A stretch of 64,000 nucleotides of DNA from Nitrospira sp. BO4 (GTDB lineage Bacteria > Nitrospirota > Nitrospiria > Nitrospirales > Nitrospiraceae), in contig JAMPUU010000017.1 in NCBI GenBank assembly GCA_030144965.1, positions 558,001-622,000 on the forward strand, read 5' to 3'. Shown here one piece after another: positions 43,849-51,367 of this stretch; positions within the stretch are counted from its first letter, which is position 1; every line of letters begins with the position of its first letter. A program made the translations under genes and the position numbers. The notes under the pieces were generated by a model. That model made no database searches and was not told the origin of the DNA. It saw only the letters and a list, made by a program, of their open reading frames with translations.

Positions 43849-45446
43849 TATGCCGCAAGACTCAGCGAGGCCACGCATGCCAAAGCTGGCGGTTTCGGCG
43901 TATGGAGGACGACACAGTTCCGACCCTGAGCTTTGGCATGATTCAGCGCAGAGTCAGCGGCACCCATCCAATCCGCACAAGACGCAACGGCGATGTCGGG
44001 AATCGCAGCCAAACCTATGCTGGCAGTGGTACGGACTTGTCCCGCCTCGACTGCAAACAGGTGTTGCTCGATGCGCTCTCGCAACCGTTCCGCTAGGACA
44101 CGAGTCTGCCCCCGATCAGTATGCGGAAGGATGACTGCGAATGTGTTGCCCTCGTATCGACCGACAACATCAATATCACGTACCGTGTTTCGTATCACCT
44201 CGGCAGCCGTCCGGAGCACATGATCTCCGGCTGCGTGCCCAAGACGCTCGTTCACGGTCTTGAAATAATCCAGATCCAATAACAAAAGACAGGCCGGAAC
44301 TCCGTAGCGAAGCCCGACTTTCAATTCCCGTGTCAACGCCCCCTCAAACGCATGTCTGTTGAGTATCTCCGTCAGCGGATCACGCATGGCGATATCCTGT
44401 GTGCGATGATTCGCGTCGAGATTCTGCAAAGAAAGCGCGAGCGCGGTACCGACAGTATCGAGTAATTGCCGTTCCTGCTGGGTGAGGGGTTCTACGCCCC
44501 TCTTACGAACGAGGAAAAGACCCGCTTCCTGCCCAATAGCCAAACTACTTTCATGGCTGTTCGCCGGCGCCTCGATCGGCTGCGGTCGTTGAGACCCTGA
44601 ACGTGGTACGAGACGAAGATGCCGCGCGTGCGCGCGCTGATGCGGAGTCGACGGACGAGTACTCTCGGCAGGCAGGCGACCGAGGCGGCGAAGCAAATAG
44701 CGCCGTGCGCGCGCTTCAGGTTCCAGATCTTGGGTATCACACCAGACCCATACTTGTTTGCGGTTTGATCTGGCGATCCCGATCATATCCGTATCGACCA
44801 AGGTCCGTAACCCGCGGGTCAGCGTTTTGCCGATCCCATTCTCATCACGCGATGCCGCCAGTTCTTCGGTAAGTTGGTGCAGCGCCGAAAGCTGTCGGCC
44901 GTACGATTGCGGTGCACCGCGATCATGTGCCGGTTCCTGTGTGACCCGGGGCCGTTCGCCGGATAGATGCCTCACCTCGCGGATGGCACGCTGGTACGTC
45001 ACACCACGCGCTATCGACTCCGTCACTCTGGCCGCAGTGCACGGCCAGGTCAGATAGTCAAACGCGCCATCCCGTAACAGCCTGGCAGTTCGATCTGAGC
45101 CGATGGGTCCGCCGAGCAGAATGATACAGAGGTTGTGTCGCGCCTGGACCATGCGGGCGAGAGACTTACGTGCATCGGCAAAACGGGCGCCGATCTGATA
45201 GATCACGAGTGTACGGTCATCTGAGGTATCTCGGTCGAGCGAAAAGTCCTTATGCCCGTATGATTGGACCGTCACGCCCGGGCCGAGTTTTTTCCAGATG
45301 GGCGCTCGAAGGATGGTCGGAGCGGCGACAAGTAGAACCGTCGTTGAGGAGGCCGACTCTGGGCGAAGGGAGGAGGCACCGCCCTCCGAGACTTGTGGGC
45401 TGGACAACCGGGCAAGGTTGTGAAACATTTTCACATCGATGGCCAT
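43848..45446 (-). CDS. Degenerate GGDEF-domain protein with pseudo-receiver and GAF-like regions
   Basis: 532 residues from the ATG at 45446 (RBS AGGAACGG; avoids overlap with the FliT-like gene). The N-terminal 150 residues resemble a receiver (ending GAFDYLTWP, with Trp where Lys is expected), followed by a GAF-like stretch and a GGDEF domain starting DPLTEILNRHAFEGAL. The catalytic signature reads EGNTF at 432-436 instead of GGDEF, in a context otherwise conserved (GRY before, AVILP after). The diguanylate cyclase is therefore probably inactive and could serve as a binding or scaffolding unit for the adjacent PilZ protein. Confidence 0.88.
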   Translation of the reverse strand: MAIDVKMFHNLARLSSPQVSEGGASSLRPESASSTTVLLVAAPTILRAPIWKKLGPGVTVQSYGHKDFSLDRDTSDDRTLVIYQIGARFADARKSLARMVQARHNLCIILLGGPIGSDRTARLLRDGAFDYLTWPCTAARVTESIARGVTYQRAIREVRHLSGERPRVTQEPAHDRGAPQSYGRQLSALHQLTEELAASRDENGIGKTLTRGLRTLVDTDMIGIARSNRKQVWVWCDTQDLEPEARARRYLLRRLGRLPAESTRPSTPHQRAHARHLRLVPRSGSQRPQPIEAPANSHESSLAIGQEAGLFLVRKRGVEPLTQQERQLLDTVGTALALSLQNLDANHRTQDIAMRDPLTEILNRHAFEGALTRELKVGLRYGVPACLLLLDLDYFKTVNERLGHAAGDHVLRTAAEVIRNTVRDIDVVGRYEGNTFAVILPHTDRGQTRVLAERLRERIEQHLFAVEAGQVRTTASIGLAAIPDIAVASCADWMGAADSALNHAKAQGRNCVVLHTPKPPALACVASLSLAA

Positions 45447-45465
45447 TGCCCGTTCCTGATTCCGG

Positions 45466-45795
45466 CTAGACTTCCACAGACATTGTTGCAGGCGTCGAAA
45501 CAGCCGCACCAAGTCGCTGACGCAGTCCGTGCAAGCGCCGCCTTGTCGCCATGGCATCGCCCAAGAGCGACGCCAGCACGGCTTGAACAATATGCACGCG
45601 GGTACGGACTTGTTCGTCGAGTTTTAGGAGATCACCAGCTTCCCCCATCGGACTCTGCATTGTCTCCAAGAGCGCGCCGCGATCTCGATAACATTGAACC
45701 ACGGCATCCCATCGTCCCAGTTCGGCCGCCTCAACCGCAGACTTGGTCAGTCGCAAGATGTCCGCCCGACAGTCGTTTCTTGTTGGGAGTGTCAT
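45466..45795 (-). CDS. FliT-like flagellar chaperone candidate
   Basis: 109 residues, helical, start overlapping the fliS stop (ATGA). Composition and position (directly after fliS and fliD) match FliT, the export chaperone for the FliD cap, and the pattern AVEAAELGRWDAVVQCYRDRGALLE resembles the helix a1-a2 of FliT proteins. Sequence similarity of FliT is always weak, so the name is a positional inference. Confidence 0.62.
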   Translation of the reverse strand: MTLPTRNDCRADILRLTKSAVEAAELGRWDAVVQCYRDRGALLETMQSPMGEAGDLLKLDEQVRTRVHIVQAVLASLLGDAMATRRRLHGLRQRLGAAVSTPATMSVEV

Positions 45796-46181
45796 ACCCC
45801 CGCCATTCGAGCTGGTTGCGCCGCGATTTCACGCCAGCCTTCTCGTAACGTGGTCAAGCACCGTAGTGGACCATCAAGATGGTGTGCCTTGTTGCGGGCG
45901 TTCGCTGCAACCAGTTCATTGAGCATGTAGTCGTAAAGCCGGTGCAACGAATGCGCGATCTCTCCGCCCTGCTCGAAATCGAGGACGCTGTTGAGCTCTC
46001 CAATAATGGAAATGGCTCGACCCAAAAACCGGGCTTTTTCCTTCGTGTCGTTCGACTCGATCCCGGCCCGAGCCAGCTCGATCGATTGAATGGCCGCATC
46101 ATAGAGCAGCACGACAATCTGAACTCTCGACGAGGTCATTACCTGGGTCTGCTGATACTGTCTCACATTTTGAGTAAGCAT
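45792..46181 (-). CDS. fliS: Flagellar export chaperone FliS
   Basis: Binds the C-terminus of flagellin to prevent premature assembly. 129 residues with the family features: YQQTQVMTSSRVQIVVLLYDAAIQSIELA and the second half ARFLGRAISIIGELNSVLDFEQGGEIAHSLHRLYDYM. Starts 20 bases after the fliD stop and overlaps the next gene by 4 bases. Normal length. Confidence 0.94.
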   Translation of the reverse strand: MLTQNVRQYQQTQVMTSSRVQIVVLLYDAAIQSIELARAGIESNDTKEKARFLGRAISIIGELNSVLDFEQGGEIAHSLHRLYDYMLNELVAANARNKAHHLDGPLRCLTTLREGWREIAAQPARMAGV

Positions 46182-46201
46182 AGGTCTCTTCCCTGGACGA
46201 T

Positions 46202-47605
46202 TTAGTTTCCTCCCGTTAACGAGGAATTGGCCTGGAGAGAACTAAGCTGGCTCTGTTGTTCTTTCAGCAGCCCATCGAGCGCAGCGTACTGTTGGCGAAG
46301 CCGTTCTTCATACTGCGCGAGGACATCCTCTTTCCTCGTGATCTCGTCGGTCAGATCCGAAATCTGGTGGGTAAGTCCGTTCTTACGCAGTGTCACCGCG
46401 CCGGATTCAATGTCACTGAGCGTATTCACCGACGCGTTCAGGAGTTGCGCGACCCCGACGCTGCTGGTTTGATTCACGAACAAATCCTTGACGGCTGCAT
46501 AATTTGAACTGAGCGCGGCATTCAGCTTGGCCTCATCGACGCTCACTGTGCCGTCGCGCTCAGTTTTAAAGCCGATCTCACCCACTGAAGTATAGGTGGT
46601 CAATCCCGGCACGATAGAGGAGAGTGCGCTCCTCAATTGGCTGAGCACGGTCCGTACCGTCGGCTCGTTGAAAAAGATTCCGCCCTTCTTGGTGGTGACG
46701 TCATACGTGTTCCGCTCGTTGATGAACTTGACCACCTCATTGTAAGCCGTCGCCAGATCCTTGATGTTGGTCTGGACGGCCGTCACATCCCGTGAGACAT
46801 TGACGGCGACCGTACTTGAGCCTGTCGTCTTGGCCAGGGTCAATGTTACACCGGCAATAGCATCGGTAATGGTGTTGCTGCTGCGCTGAAACGTCAGCGG
46901 ATTCAGATTGGGGTCCCCCACGACGATAACGGCGTCCTGCGCCGCTTGCAGGGTATCGGTTCCTCCGGTTCCACTACCGTTCAGAAAATCGAGGTTCGTG
47001 TCGTCCGCCACAATCGTCACCCCGCTACTGGCGCCTGTAGTCGCAGCCGTCAACACCAGCCGGTAGGCGGGAGAGGCCTCGCTGCCCGCGTTGACGACCG
47101 ACGCTGTGACGCCTGCGCCGAGGTCATTGATGGCGGTTTTAAGATCCTCAATAGTCGCGGTGGCGCTCAGGTTGACGGTTTGATTGCTGCCGCTGCCGAC
47201 ACGAAACGTGAACGTCCCGGAGGCACCACTCACGATATCGGTTGTAGTGGACGCGACCGCTTTCGCGGCCTTATTCGTAACCTGATGCGACTGCGCCAGT
47301 TGTGTGACCTTGACGGTATAGCTTCCCTGAACGGCCGTGGACGCGCCCGTGGCTGTGAGAACGGTTGAGTCGCTCGCCGACACGCTGGAGCGGTCGAAAT
47401 TAGAAACCAGACGCATTTTATCGGCCGCGCTTTGCAGGGCAATCAACTTTGTGCTCAACGTGGCGTAATCGGTCGATTTCGAATTGAGATCATCCTTCTT
47501 AGAATTGAGCCGATCGACGGGTGTATGCGCCGCCTTGACGAGTTGATCGACGACCTGACCGAAGTCCAGTCCGTTTCCGAGGCCGCCAAAACTTATCGTC
47601 GCCAT
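46202..47605 (-). CDS. fliD: Flagellar filament cap protein FliD
   Basis: Filament cap that promotes flagellin polymerisation. 467 residues. N-terminal FliD_N region (FGGLGNGLDFGQVVDQLVKAAHTPVDRL), an extensive beta-rich middle (Ser/Thr-rich, with DNTLD-like turns), and the C-terminal FliD_C helices (VGEIGFKTERDGTVSVDEAKLNAAL, ISDLTDEITRKEDVLAQYEERLRQQYAALDGLL). Start ATG at 47605, 21 bases after flaG. Typical length for a short FliD. Confidence 0.95.
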   Translation of the reverse strand: MATISFGGLGNGLDFGQVVDQLVKAAHTPVDRLNSKKDDLNSKSTDYATLSTKLIALQSAADKMRLVSNFDRSSVSASDSTVLTATGASTAVQGSYTVKVTQLAQSHQVTNKAAKAVASTTTDIVSGASGTFTFRVGSGSNQTVNLSATATIEDLKTAINDLGAGVTASVVNAGSEASPAYRLVLTAATTGASSGVTIVADDTNLDFLNGSGTGGTDTLQAAQDAVIVVGDPNLNPLTFQRSSNTITDAIAGVTLTLAKTTGSSTVAVNVSRDVTAVQTNIKDLATAYNEVVKFINERNTYDVTTKKGGIFFNEPTVRTVLSQLRSALSSIVPGLTTYTSVGEIGFKTERDGTVSVDEAKLNAALSSNYAAVKDLFVNQTSSVGVAQLLNASVNTLSDIESGAVTLRKNGLTHQISDLTDEITRKEDVLAQYEERLRQQYAALDGLLKEQQSQLSSLQANSSLTGGN

Positions 47606-47626
47606 TCCATAACCTTCGTGACTGAG

Positions 47627-47989
47627 CTATGCTTTTTCACTCAGCAACAACCCTTTCGGGCTCGACAGATACTTGTCCAATTTCAACAGCTCTTCGGGGG
47701 GAATCTGGCGAATGACCTCGCCTGATTTTTGCTCGACCACTTTCACGACTACTCGCTCGGTCTCATCGTCCACTTTGATTTGCAGTTGCGGTTCCCCCAA
47801 AACCAGCATCTCGTTGACCTTCGCCGCAGCCTGATCGACCACGGCCCGATCGGCGGCTTGCTGGGATGTCGACCTATCATCCCGGTCGCTTGCCCTCGTG
47901 CCCGGCTTTTGCCCTCCGGGAGGAGATAGTTCTTCCTCGCGAACCCGCCCGACCCGTGGATCTGCCTTTGGTGTAACGCTCTGTATCAT
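47627..47989 (-). CDS. flaG: FlaG family flagellar protein
   Basis: 120 residues: a disordered N-terminal half (Pro/Arg/Asp-rich) then the FlaG core LVLGEPQLQIKVDDETERVVVKVVEQKSGEVIRQIPPEELLKLDKYL. FlaG influences filament length and is usually encoded between flagellin and fliD, as here. Separated from flagellin by a strong hairpin. Confidence 0.92.
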   Translation of the reverse strand: MIQSVTPKADPRVGRVREEELSPPGGQKPGTRASDRDDRSTSQQAADRAVVDQAAAKVNEMLVLGEPQLQIKVDDETERVVVKVVEQKSGEVIRQIPPEELLKLDKYLSSPKGLLLSEKA

Positions 47990-48009
47990 GGCAGCCTCCC
48001 TACGGCTCC

Positions 48010-48056
48010 ATCGGTCGCCGCACGCCCTCGTTCATAGGAGAGCGTGCGACGCCGAT
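48010..48056 (-). terminator. Hairpin downstream of the flagellin gene
   Basis: On the coding strand the stem CGCACGCTCTC pairs with GAGGGCGTGCG (one G-U), extended outward by ATCGGCG/CCGAT. It begins 11 bases after the flagellin stop and lies before flaG. No T-run follows, so it is probably a partial terminator or an mRNA 3'-end protector that makes flagellin mRNA more abundant than the downstream genes. Confidence 0.6.
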
Positions 48057-48066
48057 AGCTTGTTAC

Positions 48067-48891
48067 TTACCGAAGTAACGCCAACGCCTGCTGCGGCAGG
48101 GAATTCGCCTGTGCAAGCACAGCGATACCTGTTTGCACGAGGACCTGGTTCTTGGTGAACTGAGACGTCTCATAGGCAATGTCCGCATCGCGGATCCGGG
48201 ATTCGGCCGCGGTGAGATTCTCGCTGGAGATCTGCAGATTCGAGATCGTGGCTTCGAACCGATTCTGGAGTGACCCGTATTCGGCGCGAGCGGTTGCTAC
48301 GGCGCTGATGGCGCTGTCGATGTTGCTCAACGCGCTCTGCGCATTAGCCGATGTGGACACGTTCACGCTGCTGAGGCCCAGGGAGGAGATCGTCAGATCG
48401 TTCAGGTCCATCGTCAACGTGTTGCCGGTGCCGCTCTTGAAGCCCACCTGCATCGTGAAACTGATCGTGCTGCCGCTGGTCAAGGCTTGCCCGTTGAACT
48501 CCGTCACCTGCGCGATACGGTCGATTTCCGAACGCAGCGCCACAAACTCCTGATCGATGTACGATCGTTCGGTGGCGCCCACCGTTCCGCTGGACGACTG
48601 CGAAGCCAGTTCGCGGAGCCGGGCCATCAGATTGCCGATCGTGGCAGCCGCGCCGTCGGCGATCTGGGTCAAACTGATGCCGTCTGAAGAGTTCCGAACG
48701 GCTTGGTTGATGCTGCGAATGTGCGCCCGCAACGTCTCGGACAATCCAAGACCGGCAGCGTCATCCGCGGCGCGGGTGATTCGGAGACCGGACGAGAGGT
48801 GCTCGACTGAGCGTCCCAGGCTCCCTGTACTCACGCTTAGATTGCGCTGGGCCGCAATGGATGCAGGATTGTTGTTGATGATAAGAGACAT
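48067..48891 (-). CDS. fliC: Flagellin
   Basis: Filament subunit, 274 residues. Conserved N-terminal D0/D1 (MSLIINNNPASIAAQRNLSV, VEHLSSGLRITRAADDAAGL) and C-terminal D1/D0 (LQISSENLTAAESRIRDADIA, VLAQANSLPQQALALLR), with only about 90 residues between them, so the surface domain D2/D3 is minimal. Preceded by a good ribosome site (AAGGAGG) and a sigma-28 promoter. Ser/Thr residues in the exposed middle are potential glycosylation sites, relevant because a glycosylation island lies upstream. Confidence 0.96.
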   Translation of the reverse strand: MSLIINNNPASIAAQRNLSVSTGSLGRSVEHLSSGLRITRAADDAAGLGLSETLRAHIRSINQAVRNSSDGISLTQIADGAAATIGNLMARLRELASQSSSGTVGATERSYIDQEFVALRSEIDRIAQVTEFNGQALTSGSTISFTMQVGFKSGTGNTLTMDLNDLTISSLGLSSVNVSTSANAQSALSNIDSAISAVATARAEYGSLQNRFEATISNLQISSENLTAAESRIRDADIAYETSQFTKNQVLVQTGIAVLAQANSLPQQALALLR

Positions 48892-48992
48892 TGACGCGTC
48901 CTCCTTGAGACAAACACTTGATCCAACTCTTCGCCTCCGGCATCCGTGCAGAGGCGCATGCCCCGCTCATATCCATGAGCCGGCCTGGTGTC

Positions 48993-49019
48993 TTATCGGT
49001 AGAGCCGGCCGGGACTTGA
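48993..49019 (-). promoter_or_regulatory. Sigma-28 (FliA) type promoter of flagellin
   Basis: Minus strand: TCAAGTCC (49019-49012), an 11-base spacer, then ACCGATAA (49000-48993). This matches the sigma-28 consensus TAAAGTTT-N11-GCCGATAA with the correct spacing and a nearly perfect -10. Distance to the flagellin ATG is about 100 bases, giving a long 5' leader. No sigma-28 gene is in the window. Confidence 0.75.
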
Positions 49020-49080
49020 GCTGCCCGCCAATCGAGCACGAAGAGACGCTAAGGCTGTACCAACGGACACCAATCTGCCG

Positions 49081-49614
49081 TCACCACGGGATATCCAGAC
49101 GGGGTAGTATTTCATATTCCAACAGATCCGCCAGACGGACCATGTCTTGGGCCGCACGCGCCTCCAAGAGTTGCTGCACCCATGGCGCCAATGCAGAGGC
49201 GCCGGTTCCCGCTCGCATCACGATCAAAGCCTGATCCACGAACTCCAGATAATCTGCCAGCCGGCCCAGCCAGGCATCGAGCGGGGAAAGCGGCGACGGC
49301 CCAAATCTCAACTTGGGGATCAAGGCGGTTCCATCGACGCGTAGCGTCTCGGTGAATTTCCTAATGGACCCCTCGGCAGCCCGCATGAGCTCCGACATCG
49401 GCTGCGACACCGCCGTGAGCCGTTGGAAACGCACGGCGGGTTCGGCGAGAAACGCCGAATCCAGGTCTCGGTCAGTAATCGCGCGATGATCGAGCTGCAG
49501 CTTGGTCACGATACGGGCGCGGGCATGGGCCCGATCACTGACTTCCGTCAACACATCCTCCATCGTCAGGGGCGCGCCGACTTCCCAGTGATCTTGATCC
49601 AGCGTGATATGCAT
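49081..49614 (-). CDS. Uncharacterised protein upstream of flagellin
   Basis: 177 residues from the ATG at 49614, which has GAGGAG before it; an earlier in-frame start would overlap the GT9 gene. I do not recognise the family. N-terminal 60 residues look mixed alpha/beta (MHITLDQDHWEVG, LTEVSDRAHARARIVTKLQLDHRAI), the rest is helical with the end ADLLEYEILPRLDIPW. No signal peptide or membrane segment. It lies 14 bases after the GT9 gene and just upstream of the flagellin promoter, so it closes the glycosylation operon. A role with flagellin secretion or modification is only positional. Confidence 0.75.
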   Translation of the reverse strand: MHITLDQDHWEVGAPLTMEDVLTEVSDRAHARARIVTKLQLDHRAITDRDLDSAFLAEPAVRFQRLTAVSQPMSELMRAAEGSIRKFTETLRVDGTALIPKLRFGPSPLSPLDAWLGRLADYLEFVDQALIVMRAGTGASALAPWVQQLLEARAAQDMVRLADLLEYEILPRLDIPW

Positions 49615-49627
49615 GGTCGGTCTCCTC

Positions 49628-51292
49628 TTATCTGATACCGGCATACGAAGCGGGCACAATTGGGCTTGGGTTAACGGTCTCCGAAACGGACGCAAGTCGG
49701 GAGGCCACAATGCCTATCTCGCGGCGCCAGCGATGATAGGCCGCCGCGTGATGCCGCGCCATCTGTTCCAGTCCTTGCACATTGTCCTGATGCAGCAGGC
49801 GGAGCGCGGCCGTGGTCACTGGCTTTGTGGCCCACGTCGCCGTGCCGGCCATGGCGACTTTCTGACGATCCTCCGCCTGGGTCCGCTGTAGTGATTGAAC
49901 GGCTTGGACAGGAATGGGTGCTTGCCCAATAAGCGTCACGATATGGTCGGCGCGTTGGCACAGCGTGTCGAGCAGGGGCACCATGGCTCCGATGCACGCC
50001 GATGCCTCCCGGGTATCGGGAGGAAGACCGTTCAATACCGGCAGCCGGCTGGGCTGTCCGGTAAACGACGTATACCATCGGCGTCGCCAGAAAGCCGCAT
50101 ACCAGGCTATCACAGGGTCCTCGCGGCCGGAGACGAGCTGGAAACACCCCAACTGATCTTCGTCGATGCCCGATCGATACAAGCGATAACCAGGAGCAAC
50201 CAGGGGCAGCGGCCCTTCTCCCACCACATGTCGCATGACCTCGACGATGGAGTCGATCGGCAAACGGTCCTTACAGGCGTGGTGCGGACAGACCTGGTCG
50301 AAGCCGCAGGGGGCACACTCCAGATCCGGTTGCACAACCCAGTGCCCCGTTCCATACGGACCGGTTTCCTGAAAATCCACGTGGCCGACAGAAAGATCGA
50401 TAACCGGAGTCTGCACGCCGACAGCCAGGTGCATCGGTCCTGTGTCGTTCGTGAGGAGCAGCCAGCACCGCGCCAGGAGGGCGGTGAGTTGCGCCAGCGT
50501 CGTCTGACCCACGGCATTCTTGATCGAGCAGCGCCCACCCGCCTCTCGATACGTCCTGATGACATGAGCAACGGTTTCCTGCTCCGACGCTGATCCGACA
50601 AACAGGATGCCGCCGTTCCAGCGTGCGCTGAAACGGGCCAGCGTCTCGCCGAAATGCTGTGGGCGCCATGCCTTCATGACGTCGCTCGCTCCGGCCTGTA
50701 CCGCAATCCATTTGGCATCCGGTCGATTCGGGTTTGACAAAAATCGCTGCGCCCAGTCTCCGCTTTCGGCCGGTGCCGTCACATGCAGCGGCGCAAACGA
50801 GCCGGGCCCGCTCCCAGCCAGCGCATAGACATCGACGAGGTTGAATCGATTGATCCGGCGGATCTGGTGAATGTCGGTAAAGTAGGCCATCCAGGGATTG
50901 TCGATGACCGTGCCCCCATCCCACGCGCTCCGCGCCCCGCGGATATCCGGAGCGCCGACGTAGTCAGCCAGCAGCGCGCTCGGACGGTTGAACGTGAGGT
51001 TGATGATGCGGTCATACCGGCGCTCGTGCAGATTTCCTGCCCATGCCGCGACTTCTCGATAGAGCGCGACGGTGTCCTTGACGCAGGCGCGGCTCTCGTC
51101 GATCAACGCATGGAAATCATAGGCGAGGATGTCGCGCAAGCCGCTCAGCATGGAAGCCACCGGCGCGAATTGCCGGTCAACTACCAGGTCCACCGCCACA
51201 CCCGGCCATTCTTCTCGAAGGCGAGCCAACAGCGCGCCCATTTGCACGAGATCTCCCATGCGGGTGATGTTCACAATCAACACTTGCTTCAT
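49628..51292 (-). CDS. Glycosyltransferase family 9 protein (heptosyltransferase-like)
   Basis: 554 residues from the ATG at 51292, with GGAG seven bases upstream (a TTG two codons earlier would be too close to it). GT9 domain in the first 350 residues: VLIVNITRMGDLVQMGALLARLREEWPG at the start, the nucleotide-sugar region VAVQAGASDVMKAW, LLTNDTGPMHLAVGVQTPVIDL, and QETGPYGTGHWV. A cysteine-rich segment CAPCGFDQVCPHHACKDRL follows, then a helical C-terminal 200 residues of unknown role. Part of the flagellin-side glycosylation island; the neighbouring gene 53182-54333 is a second GT9. Confidence 0.9.
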   Translation of the reverse strand: MKQVLIVNITRMGDLVQMGALLARLREEWPGVAVDLVVDRQFAPVASMLSGLRDILAYDFHALIDESRACVKDTVALYREVAAWAGNLHERRYDRIINLTFNRPSALLADYVGAPDIRGARSAWDGGTVIDNPWMAYFTDIHQIRRINRFNLVDVYALAGSGPGSFAPLHVTAPAESGDWAQRFLSNPNRPDAKWIAVQAGASDVMKAWRPQHFGETLARFSARWNGGILFVGSASEQETVAHVIRTYREAGGRCSIKNAVGQTTLAQLTALLARCWLLLTNDTGPMHLAVGVQTPVIDLSVGHVDFQETGPYGTGHWVVQPDLECAPCGFDQVCPHHACKDRLPIDSIVEVMRHVVGEGPLPLVAPGYRLYRSGIDEDQLGCFQLVSGREDPVIAWYAAFWRRRWYTSFTGQPSRLPVLNGLPPDTREASACIGAMVPLLDTLCQRADHIVTLIGQAPIPVQAVQSLQRTQAEDRQKVAMAGTATWATKPVTTAALRLLHQDNVQGLEQMARHHAAAYHRWRREIGIVASRLASVSETVNPSPIVPASYAGIR

Positions 51293-51367
51293 TTCCAAGC
51301 TCCAGCAAAACGAGTTTCAAACTTCAGTCTCATGATCAATGAACAAACCAAGACGCGAAACGTTCCT

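Noticed and set aside
45466-45590. Extended start of the degenerate GGDEF gene at 45590
   Set aside because: It would overlap the FliT-like gene by over 100 bases and adds an unconserved Arg/Cys-rich leader, while an ATG with a ribosome site exists at 45446.
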